Shown piece by piece: positions 1 through 15,400 of a DNA stretch of 64,000 bases. Source of the DNA: Pholis gunnellus (lineage: Eukaryota > Chordata > Actinopteri > Perciformes > Pholidae); NCBI GenBank assembly GCA_910591455.2, contig OU342808.1:23054714-23118713 (forward strand). The letters run 5' to 3'. The position numbers and the translations under genes were made by a program. Positions within the stretch are counted from its first letter, which is position 1; the number at the start of each line of letters is the position of its first letter. The notes beneath the pieces are model-generated. The model saw only the letters and a program-made list of their open reading frames with translations. It was not told where the DNA came from and searched no databases.

Positions 1-3000
1 AATACACGAGTGGACTCACAGGCACCAGCTTTGGTGCTCGATGGGCATGAAATTGAATCGAGCAGTGGTGACGCGAGGTCATCATGCATCTGTGTGGAAT
101 TGTTTTTAAAGTGTCGTCTGCAGTGCCTCTATGATCTTGTAACTGAGTTTCACTTTGACAAGGTGCCAGCTACATGCAGGGCACTCTGCTGCGGACAAGG
201 GTTTTGCGACAAATGCTCACTTACAGAGGACAAAGCAATAATTGTCCCAGAGTGACAACTAGCCATACATTTGACGCTTTGTCCGGGCTGTTGATGACTC
301 AACACTTACTTCAACAGGTGCTGAGGCGTCTGGCTTTCGGGACTGATTTTCTGGCCTCTGCTCGGTTTTGGTTGAAATACTCCCGTAATACTGGCATTTC
401 AACACACTCCCTGTCTCCTCCACCTGCTCGCAGTGTCAACTACTCAGCGATGGAGGACAGCAGCACGAGTCAGCAGCAGGTGTCGTAGCGCCATTCAACT
501 ACGAAGGCTAACCAGCTTCATTCTTAAGCCAACGACGAGATGAAGCGTTCTTTGTGTTGCAGGATTCCGTACTGTGATATTTTACCACTTCATTAGACCT
601 TTTGTCAGTCAACACGGTTTGGTAAATACCAGTTCAATCATGTCTCGCCGTCTAGTTTTAAATGTGTTAAAAGCTAAAGAGCTGCAGTCAAAGTGTAACA
701 TATATCTATTTAGTTCTTTATTGAAGCAATATGATGTTGACACCGAATGAAATATTCAAAGCCAAGACTCTTTTTATGAAAATAATTTTGTCCACAGCTG
801 TGAGTCCAAAAAATGTTTGGCTGCACAGCAAACGTTTGTACTGACTGTCCAACACATTCTCACTTGCAACGTGTCAAATAAAGACACTTGGTCAGTGGAA
901 CCTACGCTGTGGCATGGATGGTATGTCCGTTTCCACTCCTTACACGCATCGTGTCTTTTCAAAAATAAACTTCCATCTTCACAGGAAGTTAGATTTAGGG
1001 AACAAAACCACTTAGTCAGGTTTAGGAAAAGGGCATTGGCTGACCAACGACTCACGTCACCACTGGGGGACTAACGACTCCCGTGAGTTGTGTCCAAATG
1101 TCAAAGTTTACTTTTCTTTCCGTACAGGACACGAACTGAGGTCTACTGGAAGAAAAGTCTTGTGTTTGTTCGACCCATCCACCAGCCCTCCCTCAAACCA
1201 AATGTAAATTAACTCGCTCTTTATACTTTGCAGTTGCTCTGACCTTCTAATAATGACGTGGGTGCGTTTACATTGATTTAGTTGAAAGCCGGGTGCGTTG
1301 GTACCTGACCAACTGTTTGCATTTGACGAGTTGAGACCGGGTTGGACTTACAGGACATATGGGGCAAGACGCGTATATCTTTTTTTTTACAAGCTCATAC
1401 TCTTAACAACTTCTTACCATCCGCTGCTTGTACTTTAATCAATGTAAAAAGCACCACTTAATAGTCTAATGTGAAAACTCTGTACCAAACATTGAAAATA
1501 TTTTAAAATTAGACCTCGCTGGAAGATGTAAATTCAGTCAATCTTTTACTTCATGCTCCGTTTCGCCTTTCAAATATCAGTAGCTTATCTAATTTCTTTG
1601 GTCTTTTATGTCTATCCAATATTTAATAGCCAGAGGACCCCCTTATAAATGAACAACCGCCTTATTAATAAAACAACTGTGCTTCTCCAGCGCTTAGGAA
1701 ATAGAATTACACACTTTTTTTCAATGTATTTATATATATATATATACATGTGTATATCATTTAGTTATTTATATAGTTTTCATACTTAGTTTATGTACTT
1801 ATTTTATCTTTGTGATTTGTTTTCTGTAATTAGCCCAACCATGATGTTTTTCCCTAAACCTAAATAAGTGGAATGCGGAATGCATGTCATGATGAAATGC
1901 TATATATATGCCTTCCCATGAGATCAGGTTGAAACTACCTATGTGCGAATGTATGTATGGGGCTAATATACTGTATGCTATGAATTGGCATCAGTACAAC
2001 AGACTAAATGTGCTTATACACTCCTACCAACGGTGAAAACCAGCCAATTCTGGATGCAGTTTTATATAGAAACCACACAGACTGAATAATAAGTGGTCCT
2101 CTGTACGGAGTCAGTGGTGGCAGCAAACAGACGTCTATTCAAATCAATGACGTCTGTGAGAAGCAAAGAGGTGACACGCTAATGTTACACTCCCCGAATG
2201 CCATCAAATAGGTCACCAAACCACAACCAACAACAGGAGAGGGAGAAGGATGATGTGATTGCGGGAGCAGACAAAGACTAAAAATAAAGCACACCATGAC
2301 TGACAGCCACTGCTGAGCCGAGAAATGGCTATGAAGAGATTCTAAATATACTACTCTAGTCTAGACATTTCACAATATAGGATGTTAATGTTATATGTTT
2401 TTCCTTTTTAGGTTTTGCCTAATTTTCTCCTAAGGAAGCTGCTGGGAATGAGGCAGAGACAGAGAGAGCTGCACAGACAAATACAATCACAGGAAGACAG
2501 AGATGACAAGACTGAGGAAGACAAAAAAAAGATTCATTGCATGAGTATAGGTCTTAGGCAAGAGGGAAAATGCATAAAGCAGAACTGAAATGTCGCGTTT
2601 GACTGCCAGCCTAAAAATAGGGACCAGGCAAGAGCACTTCCAGACCTGAGAGTATTTTGAGTTCTGTTTCTTTAGCTGTTGAGAAACGGAGAACGGGGGA
2701 CAGCGAGACAGTGGAAGCCTCTGCCAAGTTTGTGTGTGAATCCCCTACGCTCAACCAGGGGTATTGGGATGTCTGCCACGTGGATGTTAGAAGTATGGCA
2801 GCTTGGAGAGAAAGAGAGGCACATGAATGAACAATGCAGCTGACATCACTCCACAGCAAGACAGCCTTCTGTGCTGCATGCTGCCCCAATCTCTGCCTGT
2901 TACATAACACTATGTTACATCCAATTTCCCTACAGTACAAATATACCAAGCTAACAATTCAGTAACAATTCCGTTTTTACAGAAATGGCACTCAATATTC

Positions 3001-6000
3001 AAGGACAACAATGAAAGCCTATCTCTCAATACTTGCCTTCACTGTCTATCAAAGCCTATTCCTTCCTTCTGAATTAGTAACATTTTCATAAAATATATTT
3101 TCATTTTTTTTTTTATTCAAAAGACTAATCGTTTCCTTAACAGCTTTGCATTGTAGTTTTTAGCAAACAAAGATGGGTAAAAAGTCCATTTGTTAGCGAC
3201 TATTTTGTGGTGTGATAGTAAAGTCATGTATGTTCATAGAGTGACATGTCGCCCAATGTGATGTGTGTTTAATAGATTTTGGACAACAGCGGTATGTCTA
3301 TGGCACAGAGGAATAAACTGTGGCACATAGATTATTAGAAAATGTAGTCAAGTTACACAGATACTTACACGGCACACGTGGGCTAGTTAGTGAGGACAGA
3401 ACGATGCTGCTGTCAAACATGCTGTCACCGGACTGCTGAAAACCCAAGCATTTTTAAAAGGCAGGAGATGATGGACCGGTCAGCAGCAAACACATGCCAG
3501 GAAGAACCCATGACTCCAGACAGTGAGAGACACCTAAATTGATACAAAAGATCCTCACAAGACAGAGCACTCAATCTTACACCAAGCACAGACACACAAA
3601 ACCCAAACATATTTCAAAACACAGCTGGGAATATTACGGACAGTTTATGTAGATTGATGATGTGTCTTTCTCCCAATTTCCTCCCAAAGGTGAAGCCAAA
3701 ACATCCCGGGTACAGAATAGATGATATCTTGCACATTTAACGTTGTTTAAAGCCAGAGTCTGTGCAGTGGTGATCGGGGGGGGGGGGGGGGGTCCAGCCC
3801 GAGCCAATCGTGAGCTGAGCACGGCCTCTAGCTTGTTAGCGTGACCCACCTAGCTGCTACGTTAGCACCATATTCTTTCTAGTTGTTTGGCTGGGAAGAC
3901 ACAACAACTAACCATAATATCTGTTTCGTCAGACACTTCCATCCCAGGTTATGAACACATATGATGGTCTGACAGACAGCGCTGGCTAACATCAGTGGAG
4001 ATGTTGCTAAGCTAGCTCGCGACACGCTCAGTGACTGTATGAAGCATAGCCTGTATATAAAGATCTTTAACTGTACATACATATTTTTAGATCACTTTCA
4101 CTTTTTGGGAGCTGTCATGTCATGTTATTTAAAGTCTATGCTTTGGCTACACAGGCAATTGTAGTTAGTAGGATCAATGAATTGTTAGCTTTGGTGTTTG
4201 CATGGGATTTGCAAACTTACCTATTTACACATCCAGCATATGGATAAACATTCATTTGGAGTTGTGTCTCTGGCCACTTGGCAAATGTACAACCAATATC
4301 CACTCTCCTTTTAGCCTTGTTTTTGGTATCCACAAACTCCTTAGGGGCTGACTCTTTAGTTGCTAAATGCTTCACTATGTTCAGCAGCTAGTCGCTAACT
4401 CTGCATTGATTGCTGGGCTGGCAGTGTATGGAAGTACAACAAAAAACAAAAAACATTCAGAGTGCTACTCAGTCTGCAAGTCAAAATGTAAGAGCTCACT
4501 GCCATGTCGTAAGAGCAGATTGTGGTAATTAAGTTCTTGCACACCAGAGAGTAAAAGAATGTTCAATCAAAAAGCCTTGCATTCCATCGATCACTTGATC
4601 ACACTTCATCAACATTTTTTTGTTCAGTCCTTCGTGAGGACACAGACAAACATGGATAGTGACACATTGGACAACGAAGTCAAATAAAAACAGAAAATTA
4701 TGGGTTTTTTAATCTCTAGCAATTTCTTGAAGACTTGGCGTGCCATTACTGCAAGTACAGTCTTGTCTCAAAAGATTTAATCAAATGGAGAGGAGAGAGA
4801 TGTGCACGTTGCATCATCATCCCCCAGACACTTCTACGTTGCTGCTGTGTGGAGGCCAATTATAGTGCCACCACTGGGCTGCTGCTGCTCCACCTCTTCA
4901 ATGTTTGGGCATCCATCGTTTGGCCCTTTTTGTTTTAACCTGGGGTTGTACAGTTTATATGCAGCTTAGTGAAATATAAAAGACTAAAATGTGGGCATAT
5001 AGAGTACAAACAGGCCACAGGGCACCCACAACCTGTTTGCCACGTCTGCATGTGCGTTATTGGCCCAGTAGTTTTGTGACTTAATGGCCTCTTCTTCCTT
5101 TGTGCTGGATATAATGTGCAAACAAGGGAGACTCAAAGTGAGCTGTTTCTCTCTCCCAAAATGGGTCTCTAATGGGGAAGAAAAGGTACAAGGTGAGGCG
5201 ATGTGCTTTAAACAACCAAGAACACCGAGAGGCGATGGAAGACAGCATAAAGACTCCAGCAGGGCGGGAAAAAAGCATGCAAATCTCTTCTCCCTCAACA
5301 CCTCTGATGCAAGATCTACAACACCACAGCAGAAAGGTAGGTAGCCGCAGAAGTGGGTCAGTTAAGCAGGTCACGATGGATGAACAAATGGAGCATGTTT
5401 TCTTCTTACGATCTATTTATTAGCTCCAAGACTTTGCCGGAGCTATTTTTCCCTCTCTCTAGTATTTGGATTTGAAACCAGACCGACACCACCAAACAAG
5501 CCACCAGGGGCCCCAGGTGCTTAGACTGTTAGCCTGATCAATGGAGAAAAGGCTGAGCCCAGTCTACCGCGCCACAAGACGAAAGGAGTATTAATAATAA
5601 CGCAGATTTCTTTTTTTTTTCATATAGGTGTCTTTCACAGCACTCAAGGACACCTTGCAGACACAGTTAAAAACAAGCAGCAATGTAATAAGATATGAAA
5701 GATTAGATTAGAACGGAGCATTCGTTAAGAGATTAATTATACTAAGAGAGAAATTGCAAGGTAAAGATGCACGGAAGAGCCCCTCAGGGTATGTGGATCC
5801 ATAATGACATTTTGCAATTGATCATTCATGGTCTCACCTGCATTAAATATTCGTAAAAAGTGTTCCGTTAGTTAATAATTCACAACTGACTTCTCGTCAT
5901 GGAGGCCAATACCAATGTCGGGGTGTATTGACAGTCTATACAATGCTCTTTGGCAGACATGCTTTTCCTGTATATATCCTCTGGTGTACAGTGTGGCAGG

Positions 6001-9000
6001 GATGATCATGATGACCATTGACTCCCACAGCAGCCCAGGTCCTGAAGACAGACAGAGCAGAAGTAACAACAGATAAAAGAGGAAATCAGTCGTGCTGGTG
6101 AGCAAAGAAAGAACGGATATTACTCCAGATTGATCCATATCGTGATGAGAGAAACAATTAGATATTCATATTGTATTTCATAATGGACTGAGACAATTAA
6201 AACAGAGCTCATCGTTATCTCATGGCCATTACAAAGTCTATTCATAGCCTCTCATCAAGCACCGTAAAGCTGGCAGGCAGCAGCACTTCCTTGAGTTTAA
6301 CAAGCAGATATTTTGAAAAGGGAGACTTTGTTTTTGTTCAGCCTAAAATACCAAAATCATTTCCATCCTTGCTAAATGCGGGAGACATAATGAACCCAAT
6401 CATGGCGATTTTCTTCAGGTATTTCACTCGGAGACATCTGCAACCTGGAATGAAAGAAGATACTAATTTGGCTGGGAGAACCGAGAAGGATTTTGTGATT
6501 CTGCGTGCGTCCATCAGAGTGTGGGTGTGTGAATTTGAGCGAAAAAAAACAAACACACGCCAGCGACCTGATGCTTCCAAATTTTCAAATCCTATACACC
6601 CCCTGCCACCACACTGAGTCCTCGGGGGACTGGGGAAAATGTAATCACACTAAACACATGTGTAAGGTGACGCGCACTATCAAATAAATACCCGCATGGA
6701 AAGGAGCAGAAAGAAGTAATGTCAAGAGGATTCACAATGAATATGTAGCAAATAAAACACTCCCACAGGAGCATGCACGGCAGCTGCAGCTCACCCCCAC
6801 ACACGGTGAGGCAAGTGGGGGATTTCACCACTTTGAGGAAGTGTGTCATAATGAAAGAGTCAATGGATCCTCCTGGCAGGGTAGTTCTGCAGAGCATGCT
6901 GATAAATGTGCTTATTGCTCACGGAGCATGCAGGTGTCGTCAACATTTGTAGATATAGATGTATTTCTGTTCATGAGCCAAAACTTTAATGTGCTTACAT
7001 GACTACTAAAACTGAAAAAAGTTCCCTCCCACATCAGGGAGTGTTGAGCTGCAGAGTATTCCATGAATGAAAATGTAGAAATTGTACATGCCACTTGATT
7101 TACACGTATTTGTTTGCTAGTAGTAAAATCCAACGTTTTATTGACTGCAGCGGAGACAGTCCAGTTACTTTGAGTGAGTTAATTGACACACCAGAGAAAA
7201 AACCCGGGAATGTCAGACTGTTTCAGATGCTTGGAGCATACAGGCATGACTTGGTACCAAACTGAGATCTCCTTATGCGTTTTTTTGTACATTACAAATC
7301 CCTTTGGCTGTTCACCACCTCAACTACCGTGAAAGAAAAAAAAATTGTAAATGAGCAATAAATGTGAACAGTGCCGTGGAGTGTGAACACAGCCATAGAA
7401 CCCATGCTAACTGGACACACCTGCACCAAAAAAAACTCAGATTCATGCTATTTATACAGTATTTGAAATAATGAGTGAATCAGCAATGGTGGTTGCCAAT
7501 CAAAAGCGTTTGTGAAGCTGGTGAGGAATAACTTAGCTGAGTTTCAGACCGATGCTATAAAACAATACAGGGGGCTCAGCTGGTGGGGGGTGAGTTGTCT
7601 AAAGAAACACTCGAAATACGATCCAGAAAGTCCAGATCAATGCATTTAAAGGTTTAACAAACTCCATACCACTGCACAACAGCTTATACAACTCATAAGC
7701 AGGACTATACAACTGTCACGGCAGCAGCAATTGGAGTTGATTTGGCCCGTGCAGTGCCTTGCCGGATGAAGTTGTATCACACTGGCAACCCCACTGTGCC
7801 GACAGACTGGCTTCATTTAAATGAACAGTTGGTGGATAATGGGATACCACCTGCAGTCTCTGGTGTCAAAGTTACACGATTTGTACAGCCATCAACCTCG
7901 GCTTGTGCTGAAGAGGACAGTCATTATTAGAATGACCAAAAAAGGTTGCTCAATAAGGCTCACTCCTTCCTTCGTAAAGTACCCAGCAATGAAAATGCTG
8001 CATTCTGCACACACTGCAAGAGTACCTTTTTGGTTAAAAGATCATATTAAGATGGCCAGATAGCAATATACATTAGCACGCCTATACGTTCATGAGCGCA
8101 TACATGTGTGCACGCATGAATGTGTGGTACACTTGATGGTCCTAGTTTGGGGGGATTTCACCCTACTTATTACTAGCAGATGTGGCTCATGACACAGTTC
8201 AAAGATGGAACATCAAAGGGACACTATCTACATTTCTAAGAGGTTTTTAAATCCATACAGGTGAGGTTTCAGATAAGGCTCAAAGTATCTAAAGACGTAG
8301 CAGAAGTGCACGGTCCCCTTTATCCACATCAAAGTAGTTCAACAGGTAAAGTTGGCACTCGGAGAGAACAGGGTCACTTAAGAGGCCAAACTTTTATGAA
8401 GCAAACTCCCCCAGAGAAAACCAGTCTGGTCGTGGACTAAGAGTACCAATGTGGGTTGTTCCTCGAACAAAAGATTCAGTGGATGGATTTTAAATGTGAA
8501 GCCAGAAAGAAACTGTTCACGAGATTTGTGGTAAGGAGCAAGACGGATTCAATTAGTGGTGTGCTGTGATATTAGCACATATTAGGATACAAACAGCCAT
8601 TTAAAACCCCTATCCAAATCACTAAACTAAACTATCAGTCTATAGACGGATGAAATCTCTTCCTGTCCTTCACGTTCAGCTCTATAGTTTGTCCAAGTAC
8701 GATAAATCAGGTACCATAAATAATCTACCAGCAGAAATCGACAGCAAATGGTTAGAAATACATTTTAATATATTGTTGCATTTGTCCAGTGTTGAAAAGA
8801 AAAGGACTTCTGAGCTGGCATATTTTAGAGCACGTATGGGTGGGAAGAGATTAGCTCATGGGAGTAGATTTGAGGAAGCGGTTGATAAGCCCACAGGAAA
8901 TAGCAAGCTCCACCAGAGCTGGTGCAGATAAAGCACACAATAGATGGATAAGTCTGTGGAGCTTGCAATACCACGGGAGGACACAGCTGAGGAGGCATGT

Positions 9001-11000
9001 GAAAGGAAACATAAGGTGGTGTTGGAGATGGAGGGCTGAGGTTGGAAAGTACGATCAGAAAGTTGGTTGCTAAGAGTTTGTAGAAAAGTTGATCTGGATG
9101 TAAACGTAGATCGGTCATTTGTCGGCAGAGTCAACATTAGTGACAACAATGAAGGTAATGATTGTCAATGAAGCATAGGCTTTAGCATTGTTCGTCTTTA
9201 GCATTGCAGTCAGCACTGCATTATAGTAGTAGGGGTTGGTTAGGCCTGAAACCTGAATCGAAAATGAAAATTTCACCTTAGAGTTGTGCATTAAAATGCA
9301 CTTTTCTTAAGTCTTAAACATTCCATTTGTCAATAATAGTCAGATGTTTAATTAAAGAACTGGCTGTTATTACAACCATCAGTGTTGTTTAGTTGCATAA
9401 TTGTTTTGGAGAATATTAATACTTTTAGTTAATGCAGGCAGGTAGAGAGACCAGAGGTGCTTAAATGTGACTGTAACTTCATATCGTTTTGTATCAAACA
9501 TAATCAACGGTGATCATGACATCGCTGTTTTAATGCTCGTTAACAGTTTTGGAACAAAGAAACGGACGTGACCCAGCTAGCTAGCTAGCTAGCTAACTCA
9601 CAGAGGGGACGCTCTGAAGTAGCATACCTCATTGATGGCAAAATTCTAAATCCTAAATTGTCAAGGTAGACATATTAATATGGATCAACGTTGGTAACCA
9701 TGGTAGAACAAAAGTATAGTTAGCATTGCTTGGGTTTAAGACGGGTTAATTGCAGCTAAAGCTAAGGTTATGTGCTGTTATGCTAGCCCATGTAGGCTAC
9801 ATTGGCAGTTCCACATTAAAGCAAGTCCATTTTAAGAGATTATTTGACATCAATAACATCTTATTACAGTTAAACAGGTAAAGCAGCAGCATACCAGTCA
9901 AGTCAATGACCGGTCCAGTGGGTTGCTAAACTATGAGCTCAGCCAAGGAAAGCTGTTGCGTGGGTAAAAATGATAACAATGTTTACTGCAAGTACCTGCA
10001 GAAAAGTAATAAAATGTCTCTTATGCAATTCATAATTTAAAGATTGACGGTTAACATTTAGTTAGTGGCTCACTTGCAAGCCATTCGGGTTCACAGGTAA
10101 CCCCTTCTTACATCTCCATAGCCAAACCTTAAAAGCTAATAAGGAGATTTTATTTGCTATTGTACTAAGCCAATAAAACTGCTTCATTGTTTTGGTGCCT
10201 GAATTGGCACTGAATGGAGGCTCACTCCTGATAACCCCTTATGACACTAGGGTTTTTGCTGCCTATTGTGTGCGCTTGTTCTATATTCAAGCCCCTGGCA
10301 GGTGCTGTGCAGTCTCTGTTAACTCCCATCACCCCGCAGCAAACTGAGAACCTTTTCCAATCTGCTGCAAGACGAGTGCGTTTGTGTGTGCATGTGTGTG
10401 AGTGCAGGTGTGACGTCGACTGGGATCCCTTGAGAATGGATAAATGATAAAAGATGCGATTCTTCCCATCACATCCTCTCCCCTGTTTCAGAATACGGTG
10501 TCGAGGCGGAGGCAGCAGTGACGGAGAATCTGTGTGGCTGTTGGTTTGCCTGATGCCCCCACAGACCCGCCGCCCCTAGTCTGAGCCCCGGGACCCCATG
10601 GGAGAGTTGAAGACACCTCTTTTGTCACAATACTGACAAGCCAAGGGTGCCATTCCCCAACTGCCCAGAGGTGACAGAGCTGTGGAGAAGCACCCCGACC
10701 TCAGCGTCACTCACTCTGTCAGAGAGCTGTCAGTCCCAACACCACGGGAAGGGACTCACATTAAAGGGTTAACACACACACACCACTCGCCCACGCATCC
10801 GTAAGCACACACACAAAGATCGTGTCACTCAAGCAAACAGGGTATGTGATCCGACACAAGATGGAGGGTGCTTACGTAACACTTGAATCATTTCAAAGGT
10901 GTAATTGGATGCGTTTGGGTCGGGTGGAAGAGGCTCTTGGCACTGGCAATATCAAAGCTGACATTCATCAAAGTCTGCCAAAACACAAAGTTATTTATGG
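1..11000. other. Region downstream of nf2 with no supported gene
   Basis: I find no recognisable protein domain, no run of phase-compatible exons and no RNA gene here. Open frames are short and low in information, for example those near 10-255, 174-488 and 6222-6617. Simple-sequence tracts include a 17-base G run (3776-3792), a short TA run near 1735-1745 and a GCTA tandem run near 9578-9596. A GC-richer block at about 10,340-10,760 is the only place resembling transcribed or regulatory sequence, and it has no clear coding frame. Confidence 0.4.
3776..3792. repeat. Poly-G homopolymer (17 bases)
   Basis: An uninterrupted G run in gene-free sequence downstream of nf2. Runs of this kind recur in the window (13929-13945 C17, 21161-21189 G29, 33457-33469 G13, 55069-55093 C25). 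They are length-unstable and error-prone in sequencing. Confidence 0.9.
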
Positions 11001-11992
11001 AGAGGGGAATAACTAAACTCTACACAACAAAAAATAAGACCTGATATTAATTTATTTTACATGCAAAACATACATATCTGGTACAATGTCTCTATGAAAA
11101 TGTATACGTAGTAATACAAAGGTACTGTAACTTCACCCCAAGTCTCATTTTAAATACTGCTTACTTTCCTTGTTAAATGCAGTCAAGAAGAAATATATAT
11201 ATATATAAATATATATGTACTTTATTTCCTTCACATTATAATTCCCAAAAATAAATTGCTTTCAGAGGGAAAGAGCACATTAATTCAAAAAGACACATTA
11301 ATTCAAAACAGATGCAAATTCATGTTTCGAAAAAAAATAGTTGTCTTCACGAAAGAAAAGAAAAAAAGAAAGCTGAGATAGATGATGGATGTGACACAAG
11401 CTCTCATCTGAGAATCAAAGTTCTTTCATCCACTTTGGTGTCTGAGAACAAGTGATCGTCTCTTCACTTCCCAGAGCAGAGTGCACTCGCTGCATTATGA
11501 CTTCTCTGTGTATACAAGATGTAGACGCAAGTCCTAAGGCCTCATGTACAACATTTAGTCTACATTCACCATAAACAGTTGCATAAAGACACAAATGGAC
11601 ACAAATTCTGAAATAAAAAAAACAAACACTGCTCATATTACGCAACCAAGACAAATCACTTGTTATAAATCAAAGAAGGGGATTTTTGTGTTGAGAACAT
11701 CTTTAACATCTTCCAACTATCGGCAAGAAATGGCTGTTTAAATGCTTTGTGGCCTGTTTTTGCTGCCTGAACCTTCAATTTAAAGTTTAACATTCCATTG
11801 AAACAAGAAAACTAAGGCAGCATGCCAGATTATATAAAGACAGATTATATATTGAGGCATTGGCATTATGAATCAATTGGGAAGTCTAAGCTGCCAATAA
11901 CGACTAAATATCAAATATTTGAGTCAGGGTAAGGGGCAACACATCCGCCATATAATCAATTCCCTCCCTTGTTCAACTTTATCCCTTGGTGG

Positions 11993-11998
11993 TTTATT
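11993..11998 (-). terminator. Candidate polyadenylation signal of nf2
   Basis: The minus strand reads AATAAA about 450 nt after the nf2 stop codon. Further AATAAA hexamers lie at 11221-11226 and 11051-11056, so the true 3' UTR end cannot be settled from sequence alone. The span 11.2-12.45 kb is AT-rich without other recognisable features and is probably 3' UTR. Confidence 0.3.
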
Positions 11999-12450
11999 TC
12001 CATTAGAATTTCAAAACAGACTAATTAACTCCACAAATACTGTCTCATTAGAGCAATAGTGGAACTGGAGCAGTCAAAGACCATTTTCATTTCTTCAAGT
12101 TGCCCATCTTTGTTCTTTGACGTGAATAAAACCCACTTCGAGTTCACTTCGAAATATTCACGGAGAATGTCCTGTATTTCACACGCTCTTACTGTAAACA
12201 ACACACACTCACTCAGATGTAGTGCAGGAACATTACGAATGCATCCTTCTTTGTGCGCACACATGAGGCCTCTGGAGTTGCAGCAGACGAAGGCAGTGGT
12301 CTTTTTTTTTTTTGTTGTGTGTTTCATAGTGGTTTCCCAGGAAGTGGAATATAAGGTCTTGTAGTGTGGCCAATCATTGAAACTGACCAGGAATGTAGAA
12401 TCGTGAGGCTCTCTGCATTTGTGCATCTCCACCTTTGACAGGCTTGTAGT

Positions 12451-15400
12451 TTAAAGTTCCTCAAAGAAGGCCACCCTGGACTTGGTGCTCTGTAGTGTTA
12501 GCTGTGGAGGAGACAAGAACGACAGACGAGATAAGGATTTATATCGGAGTACAGAACATACCGCATTACAGCGAGCAAGCAAGCAAAATCAGTGACCGAA
12601 GGGAAACCCTCATTGAAGACTAATTTCACCAAAATCATCTCTAATGAAGACATAAGCACATGCATGTTTAATCCAGTCATGCCTCTTGACCAATCAAAAG
12701 ACTAAGTGATCATAAGGAGATGATATCTGTGCCCCCAAGGTTATTCTGTTTTTCATGAATACCGATGGTATGTGAAGATATGAAGCTTTGTTGATACAAT
12801 TTACTCTGAAAGAGACATCAGGCTCGATCAGAGTTTACAATAAAAATAAATCTGTAGGTTTTTACTACTACCGCAGAGACGATCAAAGAAGAAGATCAAT
12901 GCCAGTCGGAAAAAGTTCTGTTAATTGTTTTTCCTTCACTTTTAAATACAAAAACAAATTCAGGACACTGCATGTTTTAACTCCTTTAGCACAGCTAAGC
13001 ATAAGTGAGCACTAATACCAATTGACTAGGCAAACTTTTTCCCCTCTTCAACATCTGTAGGGCAGAGGGAATTAAGGTGGCTGCCAAAGTAAATATTAGA
13101 CAGGGGATGATGCAGGACAGTTTGGGGAAATCCAGATTATTTCAAGGGAATGTGTAGATGCAGGGATTTAAGCAAATCCAAACAGACAATGTGTGGGCAA
13201 GGGATGGATTTGCAGCTTAATATTTACAGATCACCTTCTATTGTCCCGGCTGACAGGCAGCCTCAACTATACTTGTGAGCGTGTGTGTGTGTGTAACTCT
13301 GCAGCATTGTACTCCACACTGCCCACAGTCTGAGCAGGAACTCTGAGCAGTGGTTGAACTGAATGGCACAACAGCAAGCTATTTTGTGGTTGACCTCCTT
13401 GGTGTGCCACTACACACAGTCTGGATGGACTGCCACATGTAGAAAAAGGAAAAGAAAAAACGCATTTCCTCTCTGTTAAACTTCACACAGAATCACTGCA
13501 GCTCTTTGTGATTCGGCTGTTGAGAGTGAGCTCTCCTGGCAGGCCCGGTGCTAACGGAGCAGAACCTGTGGCCCGGTAAGAGCGCAAAGGCGCTGGGTCG
13601 TCTTAAGGGGTCATTCATTAATCATCCAGAAGGGGGGAGGGGAGGGGGAGGGGTCTGGATGGAGAAAACTTTTCCAGCAGAGAGGGGGGGGGGGGCTCCT
13701 GGTGCTTCTGGCTCAGAGATCTGTGCTCTGTTGCTCTTCTTTTCCTCTTTATTCTTCCCCTCCTCTGGTTTCCAGCTTCATACTGCATTCTGAGCACTTC
13801 TCCGTGACTCAGCCTCCCTCATACGCCTCATCCTTTGAACAATTTTGGTCAGCCTCCTCTAAACTTCTCGCATGTTTTGGCAAAGCCGACTCTCGATTCC
13901 TCTTCGCATCTCCCTGCAGTGCCACGTGCCCCCCCCCCCCCCCCCTCACAAGCAAGACGAATGTCGCCCGCCTCTGGTTCAATTAAACCAACACCTTTAA
14001 CTTAGCTCCGTCTCCCCCTGCTTGCCAAAAATCCATCCAGATGACTAATCACCTAGCAAAAGTAAATTAGTGCTCACTTAACAAGTGTGTTATACAGTGG
14101 GAGACGAGAAGGAAGGAGGGGTGGGCTTCTTCTTTCTTTTCTTTTTTGTGTCACACGATATGCTGAGGGCATAGCTCACATTTTCATTTGATACTTTTAT
14201 TAGAATTACAGAGATACTGGAGTGGGAAGATAAAGGAGAATGAGTCTAATCTGCCAGTTCATCAGAGGACAGTGGAAATATAATCTACTTTTCATTACAA
14301 TTCCATTGCCTCTGACCAATCGATTTAGGAATATCCCCCAAGCTGAAGGCAGACTGTCACTTCTTTGTGTTATTTCATATCGCCAAGGAAAAGGCCCTTG
14401 CAGTAATGAAATACTGCAGCTCGACATCAGGTGCACAGATTTCCCTCTCTTTTGATCAGTGAGAGCGCTTTTAAAAAGTATTTATGAGCGGTAATCACTG
14501 TGCGTTTTTAGAGCAGCCTTCACAATACCACTCCTTAGAATAATATGATGGTTCGGCGTGGGTGTTGTGTGAGATAGAACTATCTTATTTTTGATAGATA
14601 CTTATCCTTAGAATATTATGTGAGATCAGAATTAAGACCGCATTTACACTTCCTGTGTCTCTAGCTGATCGGACAGCGGTTGAAGTTATTTAACCCTTCA
14701 AACACGGTGTTGCATTAGCCAGCTAGGATTCAATGTGACCATTAACAAAAGGACTAATGAAAAAAAACAAGATCTGAAAACGGAGCCAATTTCACTTGAT
14801 GGCCGACATGTTTGAGCTTCTCTGAAAATGCAGGCTTTATTTTCAAGAGATGCTCATAGCCACTTTATCTTCTGTGGACACTTGGGTGTTAGAATACACT
14901 TTCTTGGATGGTGTCAATGGCAAGAAGAATAGCTGGCAAACCCCAAAAGCCTTTATTTAAGAAGTGCTTTCTCCCAAATGCCACCAATATTGTAGACTCA
15001 ACACAGTGACTGAGAAGATGTAAGCCATAGCTACATAAACAAGGTCATATTACAAAAGAAAACAGTTCATGTTAATGTCTGTCTAAATGCTTTTTATGTG
15101 TTTGGTGAGCCGGAGACAAATTCCACCCTGGTTGACAATAAAGATCTATTCTATTATATTCTATTCTCTCAGATGATTCAAAACCTATTTACATACAAAC
15201 ACCACGTTCTGAGAGAAGAGAACACGAAACACTGCGATTCAAAGGGGATTTTATACGATTAGGAATTTATATATTGACTTTAAAAAAACTAAATAGATTC
15301 CTTATTTTCTCATCTTTTAGCTCCAAATACTGAATGAGAAATGCCAAGATATGCTGGGCCGCAAGGACGGGGAAGAAGAACACTAAGAGCAAGTAAACAC

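Noticed and set aside
10..488. Two overlapping short frames at the left edge
   Set aside because: No domain recognised and no adjoining exon; a Cys-rich appearance alone is not enough.
6222..6617. 131-codon open frame, plus strand
   Set aside because: No recognisable domain, no splice or repeat context, composition of noncoding DNA.
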